DNA of 64,000 bases from an uncultured Clostridia bacterium (GTDB taxonomy: Bacteria; Bacillota; Clostridia; Oscillospirales; Acutalibacteraceae). Shown piece after piece: positions 25,764-35,442 of this stretch. The stretch's first letter is position 1; the number at the start of each line of letters is the position of its first letter. The DNA is taken from NCBI GenBank assembly GCA_937892525.1, contig CALAEV010000016.1, positions 1 to 64,000 of the forward strand, given 5' to 3'. The notes below the pieces were generated by a model, which ran no database searches, was not told the DNA's origin, and worked only from the letters and a program-made list of their open reading frames with translations. Position numbers and translations under genes: made by a program.

Positions 25764-26840
25764 TTAATTTTTGCTAATTATTTCAACAGTTTCTGCTGCA
25801 CAAATGGGCACTTCGGAAATTATTATATTGTTATGATAAAACTCAATTTTACCCACAACATCGCCCTTATATACCGGTGCATACTCAAACTGTTTAATGT
25901 ATATTCTATCAATATACTCGATATTTTTTACTGTTGTATATTCTGGAACAGTCAACATTTCTATATCTATATTACTCTTTGTACCACCAACGACTTTTAA
26001 CTTGATGTCACTAAAATCTTCTATTAATTCATAGGAATTTACCTTTTCAAAGGCATAATCGTACATTTTAATATGGTCATTCCAATCATCAGGCGCATTA
26101 AGTGTAACTGCAACCAATGTTTTGCCATCTTTACATACAGCAGATACTAAACATCTGCCACTTTTTTTAGTAAAACCTGTTTTTATACCAAAAGCACCAT
26201 CATATAGGTCCAAAAGTTTATTGTGATTAGTAAAAACACGTCTGTATGGCGGATTACCATAATACACTACATCACTTTCATCTTCACAAATGCTACGAAA
26301 CTCAGGATTTTTGATGGCATAAGCACCAAGTACAGCCATATCGAATGCAGTTGAATAGTGATTTTCTCCATCAAGACCTGACGGAGTTTCAAAAGAAGTT
26401 GAGTACATTCCAATTTCTTTTGCTTTATCATTCATCATTTCTACAAATACAGATATATTACCACCTATAATATGTGCAACAGCATTAGCAGCATCATTAC
26501 CAGACTCCAAAAGCATGCCTTTAACAAGAGTTTTTAAAGATATCTTGTCACCATCAAGAAGTCCAATTGAACTACCTTCAACAGCAATCATATCAGTTGT
26601 TACTTTCTGCATTTCGTCAACTGCACCATATTCAAGTGCTAAAACTGACGACATTATTTTTGTTGTACTTGCCATAGGTAGTTGCTCATTCATATTTTTT
26701 GAATAAATAACCTCACAAGTATCAGCAGAAATTACAACAGCAGATTTAGCCGAAATCTTTAAAGAATCTTCGGCAAATACATAAGTGCTAAATGTAAACA
26801 ACAAAACAAAAGCAAGAAATACAGATATTATTTTTTTCAT
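25764..26840 (-). CDS. dacF: D-alanyl-D-alanine carboxypeptidase (DacF/DacB type)
   Basis: 358 aa exported penicillin-binding protein 5-type enzyme. Signal peptide 1-23 (FSTYVFA). Active-site triads are S58-x-x-K61 (ASTTK), SGN near 115 and KTG near 217. A C-terminal PBP5_C-like domain follows (about 265-350). It trims the terminal D-Ala of peptidoglycan. In B. subtilis dacF is a sporulation gene located near spoIIA. Here ytfJ/gerW, another sporulation gene, is directly upstream. ATG 26840 is preceded by GGTGA, which lies in a perfect hairpin with a SigE-like -10 in its loop. Confidence 0.9.
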   Translation of the reverse strand: MKKIISVFLAFVLLFTFSTYVFAEDSLKISAKSAVVISADTCEVIYSKNMNEQLPMASTTKIMSSVLALEYGAVDEMQKVTTDMIAVEGSSIGLLDGDKISLKTLVKGMLLESGNDAANAVAHIIGGNISVFVEMMNDKAKEIGMYSTSFETPSGLDGENHYSTAFDMAVLGAYAIKNPEFRSICEDESDVVYYGNPPYRRVFTNHNKLLDLYDGAFGIKTGFTKKSGRCLVSAVCKDGKTLVAVTLNAPDDWNDHIKMYDYAFEKVNSYELIEDFSDIKLKVVGGTKSNIDIEMLTVPEYTTVKNIEYIDRIYIKQFEYAPVYKGDVVGKIEFYHNNIIISEVPICAAETVEIISKN

Positions 26841-26844
26841 AATC

Positions 26845-26877
26845 AATCACCAAAACAGTATATGTGTTTTGGTGATT
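26845..26877 (-). repeat. perfect 13-bp hairpin containing the dacF Shine-Dalgarno
   Basis: Minus strand AATCACCAAAACA, loop CATATAC, TGTTTTGGTGATT. The 3' arm carries GGTGA, six bases before the dacF ATG. No T-tract follows, so it is a poor terminator; its effect should be on translation. Confidence 0.85.
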
Positions 26878-26884
26878 AATAAGA
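26857..26884 (-). promoter_or_regulatory. possible mother-cell sigma promoter for dacF
   Basis: Minus strand TCTTATT, 13 bp, CATATACT. The -10 differs from CATACAnT at one base and occupies the hairpin loop; the -35 matches kmATATT at six of seven positions. Spacing is one base short of the usual 14. Confidence 0.4.
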
Positions 26885-26888
26885 ATAA

Positions 26889-27335
26889 TTATTCAGCTAC
26901 TGTTTCTTCAGTTTTTTCTTCTTCAACACCTGCTACTGCTACATTTAAAGCTTTATCCATTTTTGCTTTATTAACAGCGTTTGAAACTTTATCAAACATT
27001 TCAGGTACAAGGCCAACAATGCGCTCTGCAGCGTTATCAAAAGCAGTGATATGTTTAATATCAACATTACCGTAAGCGTCAATAACAAGGAATGCGATAG
27101 GCATAATTGTAACGCCAGCTCCACCGCCACCACCAAAAATATCTTGATTTGATTTTGATGGGAAGTCTGAACCACCTGAAGCAAAACCATAAGTTACTTT
27201 TGAAACAGGGATAATTGTAACGCCACCTTCAACTTTCATTGGTTCGCCAATGATTGTGCTGACATTAACAAGGTCCTTAACCTTTTCAATTGTAGTTTCA
27301 AGAATTCCTGCTGCTGATGATTTTTCTTTCATCAT
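26889..27335 (-). CDS. ytfJ: GerW/YtfJ-family sporulation protein
   Basis: 148 aa, PF09579 family. The core is IIGEPMKVEGGVTIIPVSKV and YGFASGGSDF, then a glycine-rich GGGGGAGVTIMPIAFLVID. In Bacillus GerW/YtfJ is a forespore-made protein needed for proper germination. It overlaps the upstream DUF2953 gene by 4 nt (ATGA), a coupling typical of clostridia, and precedes dacF. Confidence 0.92.
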   Translation of the reverse strand: MMKEKSSAAGILETTIEKVKDLVNVSTIIGEPMKVEGGVTIIPVSKVTYGFASGGSDFPSKSNQDIFGGGGGAGVTIMPIAFLVIDAYGNVDIKHITAFDNAAERIVGLVPEMFDKVSNAVNKAKMDKALNVAVAGVEEEKTEETVAE

Positions 27336-28033
27336 AAAGCACCACCTTCATTTATATTTTCATTATTTTTTGATTTATCTTTAATTCCCATAAGGAATTT
27401 GAGAACAACTTTAATAAGTAATCTGAACACAAGTACTATGAGTGCATTCAAAATAAATATTGGTCTTACTGATACCGAAAATACAAACTCTGCTTTATTT
27501 TTGCTACCTAAAAAGTCAGGCTCAATTTCAACATCATATTTCTTAACAGTAAGATTTGAACATATAAAGGACATTGCCGGAAAAACCTTTTGACAAACGC
27601 GTCCATATTCAAGGGCAGTTTCTGCTGCATCGCATCCACCTGTAACTGTCATCCACAAATACAATTCTCGCAAAACAATATGTTTTTTGAAAGAGTGCAT
27701 AAGTTTGCCTAATGCTTTACCAACATTATTAATTAACTGAATTACACCATCAAAACCTTGATTGTTGTAAAACTTTACAAAAATATTTTCTTTCTTTTCT
27801 GTTGGTGTTTCTTCAACTACTTCTTCAGTTGTAGGTTTTTCTTTTTTCTCTTTAGGTGCTTTTTCTTTTTTAGGTTTATCTTTCTTTTTTGCAGGTAAAA
27901 TATCTATTTTTAAAAATAACCATTTAACATTTAATTTAAATACATCAAAAAATTCACCATTCACAGTAATACGGATACTGAGTACAAGTACAATAAACCC
28001 AATTATACCGAGAAATATGTATAAACCTGTCAT
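27332..28033 (-). CDS. DUF2953 membrane protein
   Basis: 233 aa. An N-terminal transmembrane helix (about 3-22) is followed by a lysine/glutamate-rich linker (about 50-85, KKKDKPKKEKAPKEKKEKP) and the DUF2953 domain (PF11167) with the GGCDAAETALEYGRVCQKVFPA region. A hydrophobic helix lies near the C-terminus (about 195-212). DUF2953 genes regularly precede ytfJ in clostridia, which hints at a sporulation role. Biochemical function unknown. Confidence 0.82.
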   Translation of the reverse strand: MTGLYIFLGIIGFIVLVLSIRITVNGEFFDVFKLNVKWLFLKIDILPAKKKDKPKKEKAPKEKKEKPTTEEVVEETPTEKKENIFVKFYNNQGFDGVIQLINNVGKALGKLMHSFKKHIVLRELYLWMTVTGGCDAAETALEYGRVCQKVFPAMSFICSNLTVKKYDVEIEPDFLGSKNKAEFVFSVSVRPIFILNALIVLVFRLLIKVVLKFLMGIKDKSKNNENINEGGAL

Positions 28034-28066
28034 TTAAAACACCTCCTATAAGAATTTTGTTAAGTT

Positions 28067-28633
28067 TTACTCAACTAATGTATCGTTTTCTGTATCTTGA
28101 ATGTTTTCTGCTTCTTCCTTTTCACTTTCAGGGATTGCAGGAAGTTCATCAAGTGAGGAAATTGAAAAACAACGAAGAAAGTCAGGGGTTGTACCATATA
28201 TAAGTGGTCTGCCCGGCAAATCAAGTCTGCCTTTCTCTTCAACAAGTTTTTTCTGACAGAGTGTTGAAATTACACCACTACAATCAACACCACGTACCTG
28301 TTCAACAAAAGATTTTGTAACAGGCTGATTATACGCAATAACTGCCAACACTTCAAATGCTGCTTGTGAGAGTGGGGTATTTTTACGAAGTTCTAAAACA
28401 TCACGGATAACTTCAGCATACTCTGTTCTTGATGATAGCTGATATTTATCCCCTAATTTAAGCACTGTAATTCCACTATTACGCTCATCAAGTTGGGCAG
28501 AAAGATTATATACAACCTGTTCACATACTTCAGGCTCGATTCCTAGTGCCTCTGCTATTCTTTCAAGTTCAATCGGCTCACCTGACGCAAACAAAATTGC
28601 CTCAACAGCCGCTTGTAATTTACTTGCTTTCAT
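28067..28633 (-). CDS. scpB: segregation and condensation protein B
   Basis: 188 aa with two winged-helix domains. AAVEAILFASGEPIELERIAEALG and the FEVLAVIAYNQPVTKSFVEQVRGVD segment are the ScpB hallmarks. It forms the SMC-ScpA-ScpB condensin on the nucleoid. ATG 28633 shares a base with the scpA stop and has GAGGA nine bases upstream; ATG 28642 has no room for a ribosome site. Confidence 0.95.
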   Translation of the reverse strand: MKASKLQAAVEAILFASGEPIELERIAEALGIEPEVCEQVVYNLSAQLDERNSGITVLKLGDKYQLSSRTEYAEVIRDVLELRKNTPLSQAAFEVLAVIAYNQPVTKSFVEQVRGVDCSGVISTLCQKKLVEEKGRLDLPGRPLIYGTTPDFLRCFSISSLDELPAIPESEKEEAENIQDTENDTLVE

Positions 28634-29370
28634 TAATTCCATTCCTCACTAACTTCTGAATAATCAGAATCTAAAAGTTCAACCTGTGTTTCTTCACCAT
28701 CACCAATAACTTTAACCTTTTTTGATTTAGTAAGCTCAAGTACTGCTAAAAAAGTAGCAACAATATCTGAACGTGATTCGGCGTCTGCAAACAAGGTATT
28801 TAGTTTTGCTTTTTGTCCCTTTTTAGTTAATTTCTTAAAGATATTTGAAATCTTTGAACCAACTGAAACAACTTTTTTAACAACAATTTCACGGAATGCT
28901 TCAATTGGTGGAGGTAACTGACGAAGTTTTTTGCCTGCAGCAGAAACATAAGCACTGAAAAGTTCTTCAGGGTCATGAAGACGCTTATAAGTCTGGTCAG
29001 GGTCAATTTTTTCAGGTTGTCTTATAAATGTACCAAAGCCTTCAGTATTTTCTGAAAGTTTACCTGCAAGAATTTTCATATCTCTATATTCGATTAACTC
29101 GCCCTGAAGTTCTTGCTTTAACTCTTCAGCTTCTGTATATACAGGTAACAGTGAAACAGATTTAAGGTAAACTAAGCGAGCCGCCATTTCAAGAAACTCG
29201 GCAGCGACATACATATCTTCCTCTTGCATCTGGCGAACATAATCTATATATTGTTCAACCAGCGTTACGATAGGAATATCATAAATATTCAGTTTATGCT
29301 TTGAAATTAAATGCAAAAGCAAGTCCATTGGACCTTCAAATACATCTAACTTATAAGAAATCTTTTCCAT
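28633..29370 (-). CDS. scpA: segregation and condensation protein A
   Basis: 245 aa kleisin. DVFEGPMDLLLHLISKHKLNIYDIPI at the N-terminus binds the SMC neck, and the C-terminal winged helix (FLAVLELTKSKKV) binds the SMC head. It works with ScpB in chromosome condensation and segregation. It is in the same operon as the M50 protease upstream (17-bp gap). Confidence 0.95.
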   Translation of the reverse strand: MEKISYKLDVFEGPMDLLLHLISKHKLNIYDIPIVTLVEQYIDYVRQMQEEDMYVAAEFLEMAARLVYLKSVSLLPVYTEAEELKQELQGELIEYRDMKILAGKLSENTEGFGTFIRQPEKIDPDQTYKRLHDPEELFSAYVSAAGKKLRQLPPPIEAFREIVVKKVVSVGSKISNIFKKLTKKGQKAKLNTLFADAESRSDIVATFLAVLELTKSKKVKVIGDGEETQVELLDSDYSEVSEEWN

Positions 29371-29387
29371 AAACTATCCTTTATTTA

Positions 29388-30053
29388 TTAAAATGGTAAA
29401 CTTGCAATTTTGTTAAACAAATCAATAATAAAACCTGAAATTTCTGATAATGGTCTAGACAACACACCTGTCAATATCAAAACAAAAATAACGATTGTTA
29501 CATATCTTTCATATTGCAAAAACTTATAATAATATTTTGCAGGAATTAAAAGCTGTAATATTCTTGAACCATCCAATGGTGGAATAGGAAGCAAATTAAA
29601 CACTGCAAGATTTACATTAAGAGCACCTGCAAATGCTAAAAAGTAGAATATTGCAAAATGAATTTCAGTAGGATTTTTAATCAGATTTAATGTAAAAACT
29701 GAACCTGTAATAAATATAAATCCCATTAAAAGATTCGCAATTGGACCAGCTATAGCTGTAATCGCCATACCCTTTTTTACATCTTTAAAATTACGAGGAT
29801 TAACGTTAACAGGTTTTGCGTAACCAAAACCACACAATAACATCATTACTGCACCCATAGGTGAAATATGCGCCATAGGATTAAGTGTTAAACGACCTGC
29901 AAGACGAGGTGTCTGGTCGCCTAATTTTGTTGCAATCAATGCATGAGCATATTCGTGTATAGGCATTGTGCAGAAAATTACAAACACTCTTGCAAAGAAT
30001 GTGATAATCAAACTTAAACCATCAGTATCTCCACTTAAAAGGTCTAATAACAT
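29388..30053 (-). CDS. site-2 protease family (M50) membrane metalloprotease
   Basis: 221 aa polytopic protein with HEYAH (zinc motif, in MPIHEYAHALIA) in the first membrane helix and NLLPIPPLDGSRIL (third zinc ligand Asp) in a later one. This is the short S2P subgroup of the YwhC/rhomboid-neighbour type, usually found upstream of scpA in Firmicutes. It presumably cleaves membrane-embedded substrates. The substrate is unknown. Confidence 0.9.
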   Translation of the reverse strand: MLLDLLSGDTDGLSLIITFFARVFVIFCTMPIHEYAHALIATKLGDQTPRLAGRLTLNPMAHISPMGAVMMLLCGFGYAKPVNVNPRNFKDVKKGMAITAIAGPIANLLMGFIFITGSVFTLNLIKNPTEIHFAIFYFLAFAGALNVNLAVFNLLPIPPLDGSRILQLLIPAKYYYKFLQYERYVTIVIFVLILTGVLSRPLSEISGFIIDLFNKIASLPF

Positions 30054-30082
30054 AAAAATCCCCTTTCATTTCTAAATTAATA

Positions 30083-30913
30083 TTATATTCCAAAAGTTAC
30101 AATTCTGTCAATATTATTAAAATCATAAATCACTTGTTTTTCAGAATAGTTGCCATTAAATATATTGATTATATCTTCGCTTTGTTCTTCACCACATTCA
30201 AGGGCAATAAAGCCATTCGTTTTAACCTTTGAAATCCATTTTTTAGCTATACAACGGTAAAAATCAAGACCATCTGTACCACCATCAAGTGCTGTCACAG
30301 GTTCAAACTGAACTTCTTTCTGTAATCCATCAATTTCATTTGCAGGAATATATGGAGGATTTGAGAGAATTACATCAGCTTGAGGAATCTCTGAAAAATC
30401 TATATCAAACAAATCGCCTTGTATTACACAAGCGTTATTAAGGTTATGTTTTTCTTTATTGGATTTAAGATAAGATAATGCGCTGTTTTCTTTTTCAAGA
30501 AGATACACTTTTGCGTCTTTTCTGTGGTAAGCGATTGTAAGACCTATACAACCACTACCGGCACACAAATCGTAGATAACCGGTGATTTTATATTTTTAA
30601 GCTTTTCAAGAGCAAAATCTACAAGCATTTCTGTTTCAGGTCTCGGAATCAGCACACCTTTACCCACATTAAAAGTTAAATCGTAAAAATCCCATTTACC
30701 GAGTATGTATTGTAATGGTTCACCATTTTCGCGACGATTTACAACATTTTTAACTATATTAATTTGCTTGTCAGTTGCTTCAATGTCATTAAAATATATT
30801 TTTGATTTTGGTATATCTAATAAATCTTCGAAAATACAAATTGTGTCAAATTCAGGTGAATCAGCAAAGCTTAATTTCTCTTTACAATAACGAAACAACT
30901 CTAAAATCGTCAT
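30083..30913 (-). CDS. prmC: release factor glutamine methyltransferase
   Basis: 276 aa. It has an N-terminal helical domain, the SAM motif DLCAGSGCIGLTIA, and the catalytic NPPY (ILSNPPYIP). It methylates the GGQ glutamine of RF1 and RF2. Overlaps the DUF1385 gene by 4 nt. In many clostridia DUF1385-prmC is followed by prfA; here prfA is absent and the M50 protease follows. Confidence 0.94.
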   Translation of the reverse strand: MTILELFRYCKEKLSFADSPEFDTICIFEDLLDIPKSKIYFNDIEATDKQINIVKNVVNRRENGEPLQYILGKWDFYDLTFNVGKGVLIPRPETEMLVDFALEKLKNIKSPVIYDLCAGSGCIGLTIAYHRKDAKVYLLEKENSALSYLKSNKEKHNLNNACVIQGDLFDIDFSEIPQADVILSNPPYIPANEIDGLQKEVQFEPVTALDGGTDGLDFYRCIAKKWISKVKTNGFIALECGEEQSEDIINIFNGNYSEKQVIYDFNNIDRIVTFGI

Positions 30914-31887
30914 CTTATTTTATCATCCTCAGGATTATCTGTAATAACAGCTTTTATTGATTCAATTGCCACCTCAATAATATCATCAGTCGGCTCAACA
31001 GTTGTGATTCGTTGCATAAACAAACCAGGCGCAGATAATACTTTTACAACAATATTTTCGTGCTTACCTGCATATTTAATGAACTCATAGCCTAATCCCA
31101 TAATAAGTGGTAAAATTGCAACTTTAATTGCAATCCAAAGTAACCTGTTAATTTCAGCAAGTCCAGGGAAAATAAGTACAAGCGCAGAAGATACAAGAAC
31201 GCTTATAATAATCATTACAAACATAAAGCTTGTACCACAACGAGGGTGAAAACGCGACATTTTACGGACGTTATCAACAGTTAAATCAAGCGCATTCTCA
31301 TAACAGAAAATAGTTTTATGCTCTGCACCATGATACATAAAAACTCGTTTAATCATTGACATTCTTGAAACTACATACATATAAATAACAAAAATTATCA
31401 TTCGTAATATACCTTCAAGTAATGGATGGAATCTTTGAATGTCAGTATTTCTTAAAATATAATCGTCTAATAAATCGACACCTAATGTTGGCAAATACAT
31501 AAATATTACAAATGCAAGACCAACGCCAAGAATTGCAGAAATTACGCCAACAACTGCCATCATCTTTTCGCCCATATGGTCAGTAAGCCAGCGGTCAAGT
31601 TTTGACATTTCTTCCTCTTTTTCTTCTTCAGTCATTGTTTTGTCGGCTGATTTCATCAAATATTTATAACCTGTTGTCATTGATTCAATGAAACCTGCTA
31701 CACCTCTGATAATTGGCCAACCTAATATTTTATATTTATTTTTTAATGGGACAAAAGGCTCAACTTCAGTTTCGATTGTACCATCAGGCAAACGAACTGA
31801 CATAGCATTACCTTTGGGTCCACGCATCATAATACCTTCAATTAAGGCTTGACCACCAATAGATGTTTTGTGTTTCTGATTACTCAA
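30910..31887 (-). CDS. DUF1385 membrane protein
   Basis: 325 aa, PF07136. The N-terminal SIGGQALIEGIMMRGPKGNA is diagnostic, and MYHGAEHKTIFCYENALDLTVDNV with RFHPRCGTSF follow. There are four hydrophobic segments (about 110-132, 158-178, 215-240 and 245-268). It starts with TTG 31887 behind AGGGAG. Function unknown, but it is consistently linked to prmC/prfA in Firmicutes. Confidence 0.9.
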   Translation of the reverse strand: MSNQKHKTSIGGQALIEGIMMRGPKGNAMSVRLPDGTIETEVEPFVPLKNKYKILGWPIIRGVAGFIESMTTGYKYLMKSADKTMTEEEKEEEMSKLDRWLTDHMGEKMMAVVGVISAILGVGLAFVIFMYLPTLGVDLLDDYILRNTDIQRFHPLLEGILRMIIFVIYMYVVSRMSMIKRVFMYHGAEHKTIFCYENALDLTVDNVRKMSRFHPRCGTSFMFVMIIISVLVSSALVLIFPGLAEINRLLWIAIKVAILPLIMGLGYEFIKYAGKHENIVVKVLSAPGLFMQRITTVEPTDDIIEVAIESIKAVITDNPEDDKIR

Positions 31888-31900
31888 AATATATTACTCC

Positions 31901-33313
31901 CTACTTATTTTTTCGTGGCAAAATCAAGATAGTTTTTGTACCAGTACCGATTTTACTTTCAATTATCATTTCGCCATCGTGCATTTTAATTATTTCGTCA
32001 GCAACTGCAAGTCCTATACCACTACCTCGCTGACTGTTATTTGCTTTGTAGAATTTTTCACGGACTCTTGGTAAGTCGTTTTTAGAAATACCACAACCAT
32101 TATCAGCAATAACAACTTTAACTTCAGTGTTAGTACACTCAACACTTACTTTAACAAATCCATCTTTTTTATTATATTTGAAACTATTATCAATAACGTT
32201 TACAAACACCTGTTTTAATCTGTTTTTATCGCCCATAATAGAAAGGCTATTATGAGGAATATTAACAATCAAATCAATACTTTCTCGCTCTGAACGTTCT
32301 CTGAAAACTTCAAGAACTTCATTAAGTTCTTTTACAATATCAAGCTTTGAGACTTTAAGTGTCAATTTTCCACTTTCCATACGAGAGAAGTCTAGAAGTT
32401 CTTCAACCAAATCTGTAAGTCTTTCGGACTCATTGACAATAACATTTATGCCTTTTTCAATAAGTTCGCCATCATCTTCTTTAGCTGAACGAATTGTCTC
32501 ACCCCATCCTTTAATAGCAGTAAGAGGTGTTCTTAATTCGTGGGATACTGTTGATATAAACTCATTTTTCATTCTTTCAGTCTCGCCGATTTCTTGTGCC
32601 ATATTATTGATAGTGTCACAAAGCTGACCGATTTCATCGTCATATTTATATTTCTCAATTGAAACATTAAAATCGCCTTTTGCAATTTTAGATGCCGTTT
32701 CATTGATTTTTCGTACAGGATTGATGATGGAATTTATGAAGAATGCACCTGATGTAACAACAAAAGATATAAACACAAGTAAAAGTACCGATATAATAAC
32801 CCAGATAAAGATAAGTTGTCTGTCAATATCTTCAAGTGAGATTATATACCTGACTGCACCATTTACGCCGTTTTCATTTTGTGGCAAAACATAGGTCATC
32901 GCCATCACCTTTTCGCCACTTTGCATTTCTCCTGTCCAAAAACCTTTGCGATTTTCACTAGCTTTTGCGTAATCGTAATCCGGATATTTTTCACCTTTTA
33001 CAGAAAAGCCTGTTGAAGAAACGACAACGTTTCCGTTTTTATCAATCACCCAGACTTCCATAACATTTTTGTCTGAAAAGTTATCAACAAAGTTTTTTCC
33101 GATTTTAATAAAGTTTTCATCACTTATAGCAGATGCAGAGTTAAAATTTGATAACACCATAGCATTTGCTCGTGAATTAAGTGTCATTTCAACAGAGTTA
33201 TAATATTGTTCTTTAAGAATAAAACCAATAGAAACACCAATAGCAATAATCAATATGATAATACCAGCGAGAACAGAAAAAGCCCAACGCTTAACTATGC
33301 TGTTTTTTATCAT
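31901..33313 (-). CDS. membrane sensor histidine kinase
   Basis: 470 aa. TM1 is at about 12-33, an extracellular sensing domain at about 35-165 (Cache-like, VWVIDKNGNVVVSSTGF), and TM2 at about 168-194. HAMP (about 195-248), HisKA with H258 (STVSHELRTPL) and HATPase_c (N, G1, G2 boxes: DNSFKYN, DNGCGI, GSGIGLAVADEI) follow. It autophosphorylates and passes phosphate to the regulator 20 bp upstream. Resembles the PhoR/ResE/WalK group. The signal is unknown, but the operon also holds cdaA, cdaR and a lipoprotein, suggesting envelope sensing. Confidence 0.93.
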   Translation of the reverse strand: MIKNSIVKRWAFSVLAGIIILIIAIGVSIGFILKEQYYNSVEMTLNSRANAMVLSNFNSASAISDENFIKIGKNFVDNFSDKNVMEVWVIDKNGNVVVSSTGFSVKGEKYPDYDYAKASENRKGFWTGEMQSGEKVMAMTYVLPQNENGVNGAVRYIISLEDIDRQLIFIWVIISVLLLVFISFVVTSGAFFINSIINPVRKINETASKIAKGDFNVSIEKYKYDDEIGQLCDTINNMAQEIGETERMKNEFISTVSHELRTPLTAIKGWGETIRSAKEDDGELIEKGINVIVNESERLTDLVEELLDFSRMESGKLTLKVSKLDIVKELNEVLEVFRERSERESIDLIVNIPHNSLSIMGDKNRLKQVFVNVIDNSFKYNKKDGFVKVSVECTNTEVKVVIADNGCGISKNDLPRVREKFYKANNSQRGSGIGLAVADEIIKMHDGEMIIESKIGTGTKTILILPRKNK

Positions 33314-33333
33314 ATAATCACCGCCTTAATGCT

Positions 33334-34038
33334 TTATATAATCCACTTATATCCCATACCCCAAACGGTTGTAAGATGTTTTGGTTGCGAGGGCTCATCT
33401 TCGACCTTATTACGCAACCTGTGAATATTTACATCAACAACTTTTTCGTCACCGAAATATGAGTCACCCCAAACAAATTTAAGTATTTCGTTACGCTCAA
33501 GAGCAACATTAGGATTTGAAAAGAAAAACTCCATAATTTGAAACTCAACCTGTGTAAGTTCAACAGGCTCACCATATTTTGTAAGTGTGTGGCTTCTTAA
33601 ATCAAGTACAAATTCGTTAAGAGAAATAGCACTACCCGGCTTTTCTTCAACACTATTATCAACAGTTAATGAGACTCTTCTGTAAATGGCATCAATTCGT
33701 GCCATAAGTTCAGATGGTGAAAATGGCTTTGTAACATAATCGTCAGCACCAACCATAAGTCCTGTAACTTTATCCATTTCCTGAGTACGTGCAGTAAGCA
33801 TAATAATACCTGTTCTTTTACTCTTTTCACGAATGTACTTACAAACCTCAAGACCATCAATAACCGGCATCATAATATCAAGAATTACAACATCAATCTG
33901 ATTACAGAACTTATTGAATTTTTCTATTGCCTCTTCCCCATCGGACGCTTCAATAACTTCATATCCACTTCTTTTAAGATTTATTACGACAAAATCGCGA
34001 ATAGAAGCTTCGTCTTCAGCAATTAAAACACATTTCAT
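33334..34038 (-). CDS. OmpR/PhoB-family response regulator
   Basis: 234 aa. Receiver domain (1-120) has acidic pocket E8-D9-E10, phospho-acceptor D54 (VILDIMMP) and K104-like in YVTKPFSPSELMARI. The winged-helix output domain (about 140-232) ends VDVNIHRLRNKVEDEP...VWGMGYKW. It is partner of the adjacent histidine kinase. Target genes unknown. Confidence 0.94.
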   Translation of the reverse strand: MKCVLIAEDEASIRDFVVINLKRSGYEVIEASDGEEAIEKFNKFCNQIDVVILDIMMPVIDGLEVCKYIREKSKRTGIIMLTARTQEMDKVTGLMVGADDYVTKPFSPSELMARIDAIYRRVSLTVDNSVEEKPGSAISLNEFVLDLRSHTLTKYGEPVELTQVEFQIMEFFFSNPNVALERNEILKFVWGDSYFGDEKVVDVNIHRLRNKVEDEPSQPKHLTTVWGMGYKWII

Positions 34039-34042
34039 AAAA

Positions 34043-35422
34043 TTACTCCTGATTTATCAAAATAAAATTATCTTCGATAGCATTAATGTATAAATCTTCA
34101 TTTTCATCATCAATAATTGAATAACCATAAACATATACACTATTTTCGTCAAATTTAGTGTAACCGTTATTATTCTCATCCCAATCAAGCTCAAATGATG
34201 ACTTAATTGAGAACAATGCTGATATTAGAGTTTCATTACTGTCTAAAGAGTAGAATGTAATCGTTGCGTTTTTCTCGTTATAAACAGCAGTAATAGTACC
34301 AAACCACTCCTCTGGATACACAAACATATATCCATAAGTGCCATTTAATAAGCACTTAGAATCAACAATAATCTCATTATTATTGATTTCTGACCATACA
34401 GTAAGATTTAATGTGGTTTTTTCATCATCATTAGCTGAAAGTTTAATTCCACCCGGTAATTTTTCTATAACAGGCACTTCAACAACACCATCATTATCAA
34501 TGTCCTGTGAATAAACTCTCACATCGCGTAAAGTCAATGGCTGTGCTGAAATATTACTTTCATAAAATGGTAATGATACACTCAAATCACTGTGCTTTAT
34601 ATCGATAACTTCTGTAATAATTCCACTTTCACTTATCGAACCATCAATATAAACTCTGGTATTAGTTTCGTCATTATTTAAATAAGTGTCACTAACAATG
34701 TTATAAATATCCAGCATACCTGTAAGTTGAAAATTGATTTCTTGCTCAATTGAATACTCTTTATCAAAAGCAACAATTCTTCCTGTAGTCACCTTTTCCT
34801 GATTAGAAAGGCTTATATTTAGAATGAATAGTTCATCAGCAGAATCATTATTTAAATCTTCAACAAGCAACTTACTGTATGCTTCATTTTTAAGGAGAGT
34901 AGTTGAACTACCATTATAACTGTAAATTGTTAACAGCTTTTCTCCACTACTACCCATACTAGCAGGAGTAAAGGTATCACCTGAAATAACTTGCGACCAA
35001 CTTATTAGTATTTCAAATCTGCCATCACCATTTATATCTGCAAATTCAACAGAATATATTTCACTGCTTTTACCATTTATGGTTGAGACAAATGACCACT
35101 TATCATTTAAAAACTTAAATACAGTCACATAAGTTAAATCGTCTATAATAGGGTCAGAATAGAGCACAAGAGCTTCTTTAACAGAATCATTGTCTAGGTC
35201 ATAAAGCAAATATGAAGACCTGTTGTCGCCACTTACAGGTGTTTTCATAACAATACTATCACTATTCCCTACTGTTGACTCAAAAGTCTGTTGAAGCAAG
35301 CTGTTTTCACCACTAAGTTTTGGGGGACGCATAAGCACATCAACCGAGGAAATATTAATATTACAACCTGAAAAAAAGCAACAGATAATGATTGCTATGA
35401 ATAATACTGATATTTTTTTCAT
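34043..35422 (-). CDS. FG-GAP/VCBS-like repeat lipoprotein
   Basis: 459 aa. The lipobox FFSGC marks acylation at Cys20. The body contains repeated acidic calcium-loop-like segments: YDLDNDSVKEALVLY, FADINGDGRFEILIS, DLNNDSADELFIL and DIDNDGVVEVPVI. These are characteristic of beta-propeller FG-GAP repeats. It sits between cdaR and the response regulator, so it may be an extracytoplasmic sensor or adaptor for the neighbouring kinase. This is context inference; no function is recognised. Confidence 0.8.
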   Translation of the reverse strand: MKKISVLFIAIIICCFFSGCNINISSVDVLMRPPKLSGENSLLQQTFESTVGNSDSIVMKTPVSGDNRSSYLLYDLDNDSVKEALVLYSDPIIDDLTYVTVFKFLNDKWSFVSTINGKSSEIYSVEFADINGDGRFEILISWSQVISGDTFTPASMGSSGEKLLTIYSYNGSSTTLLKNEAYSKLLVEDLNNDSADELFILNISLSNQEKVTTGRIVAFDKEYSIEQEINFQLTGMLDIYNIVSDTYLNNDETNTRVYIDGSISESGIITEVIDIKHSDLSVSLPFYESNISAQPLTLRDVRVYSQDIDNDGVVEVPVIEKLPGGIKLSANDDEKTTLNLTVWSEINNNEIIVDSKCLLNGTYGYMFVYPEEWFGTITAVYNEKNATITFYSLDSNETLISALFSIKSSFELDWDENNNGYTKFDENSVYVYGYSIIDDENEDLYINAIEDNFILINQE

Positions 35423-35442
35423 TACCTGTCACTCTCCTAAAA

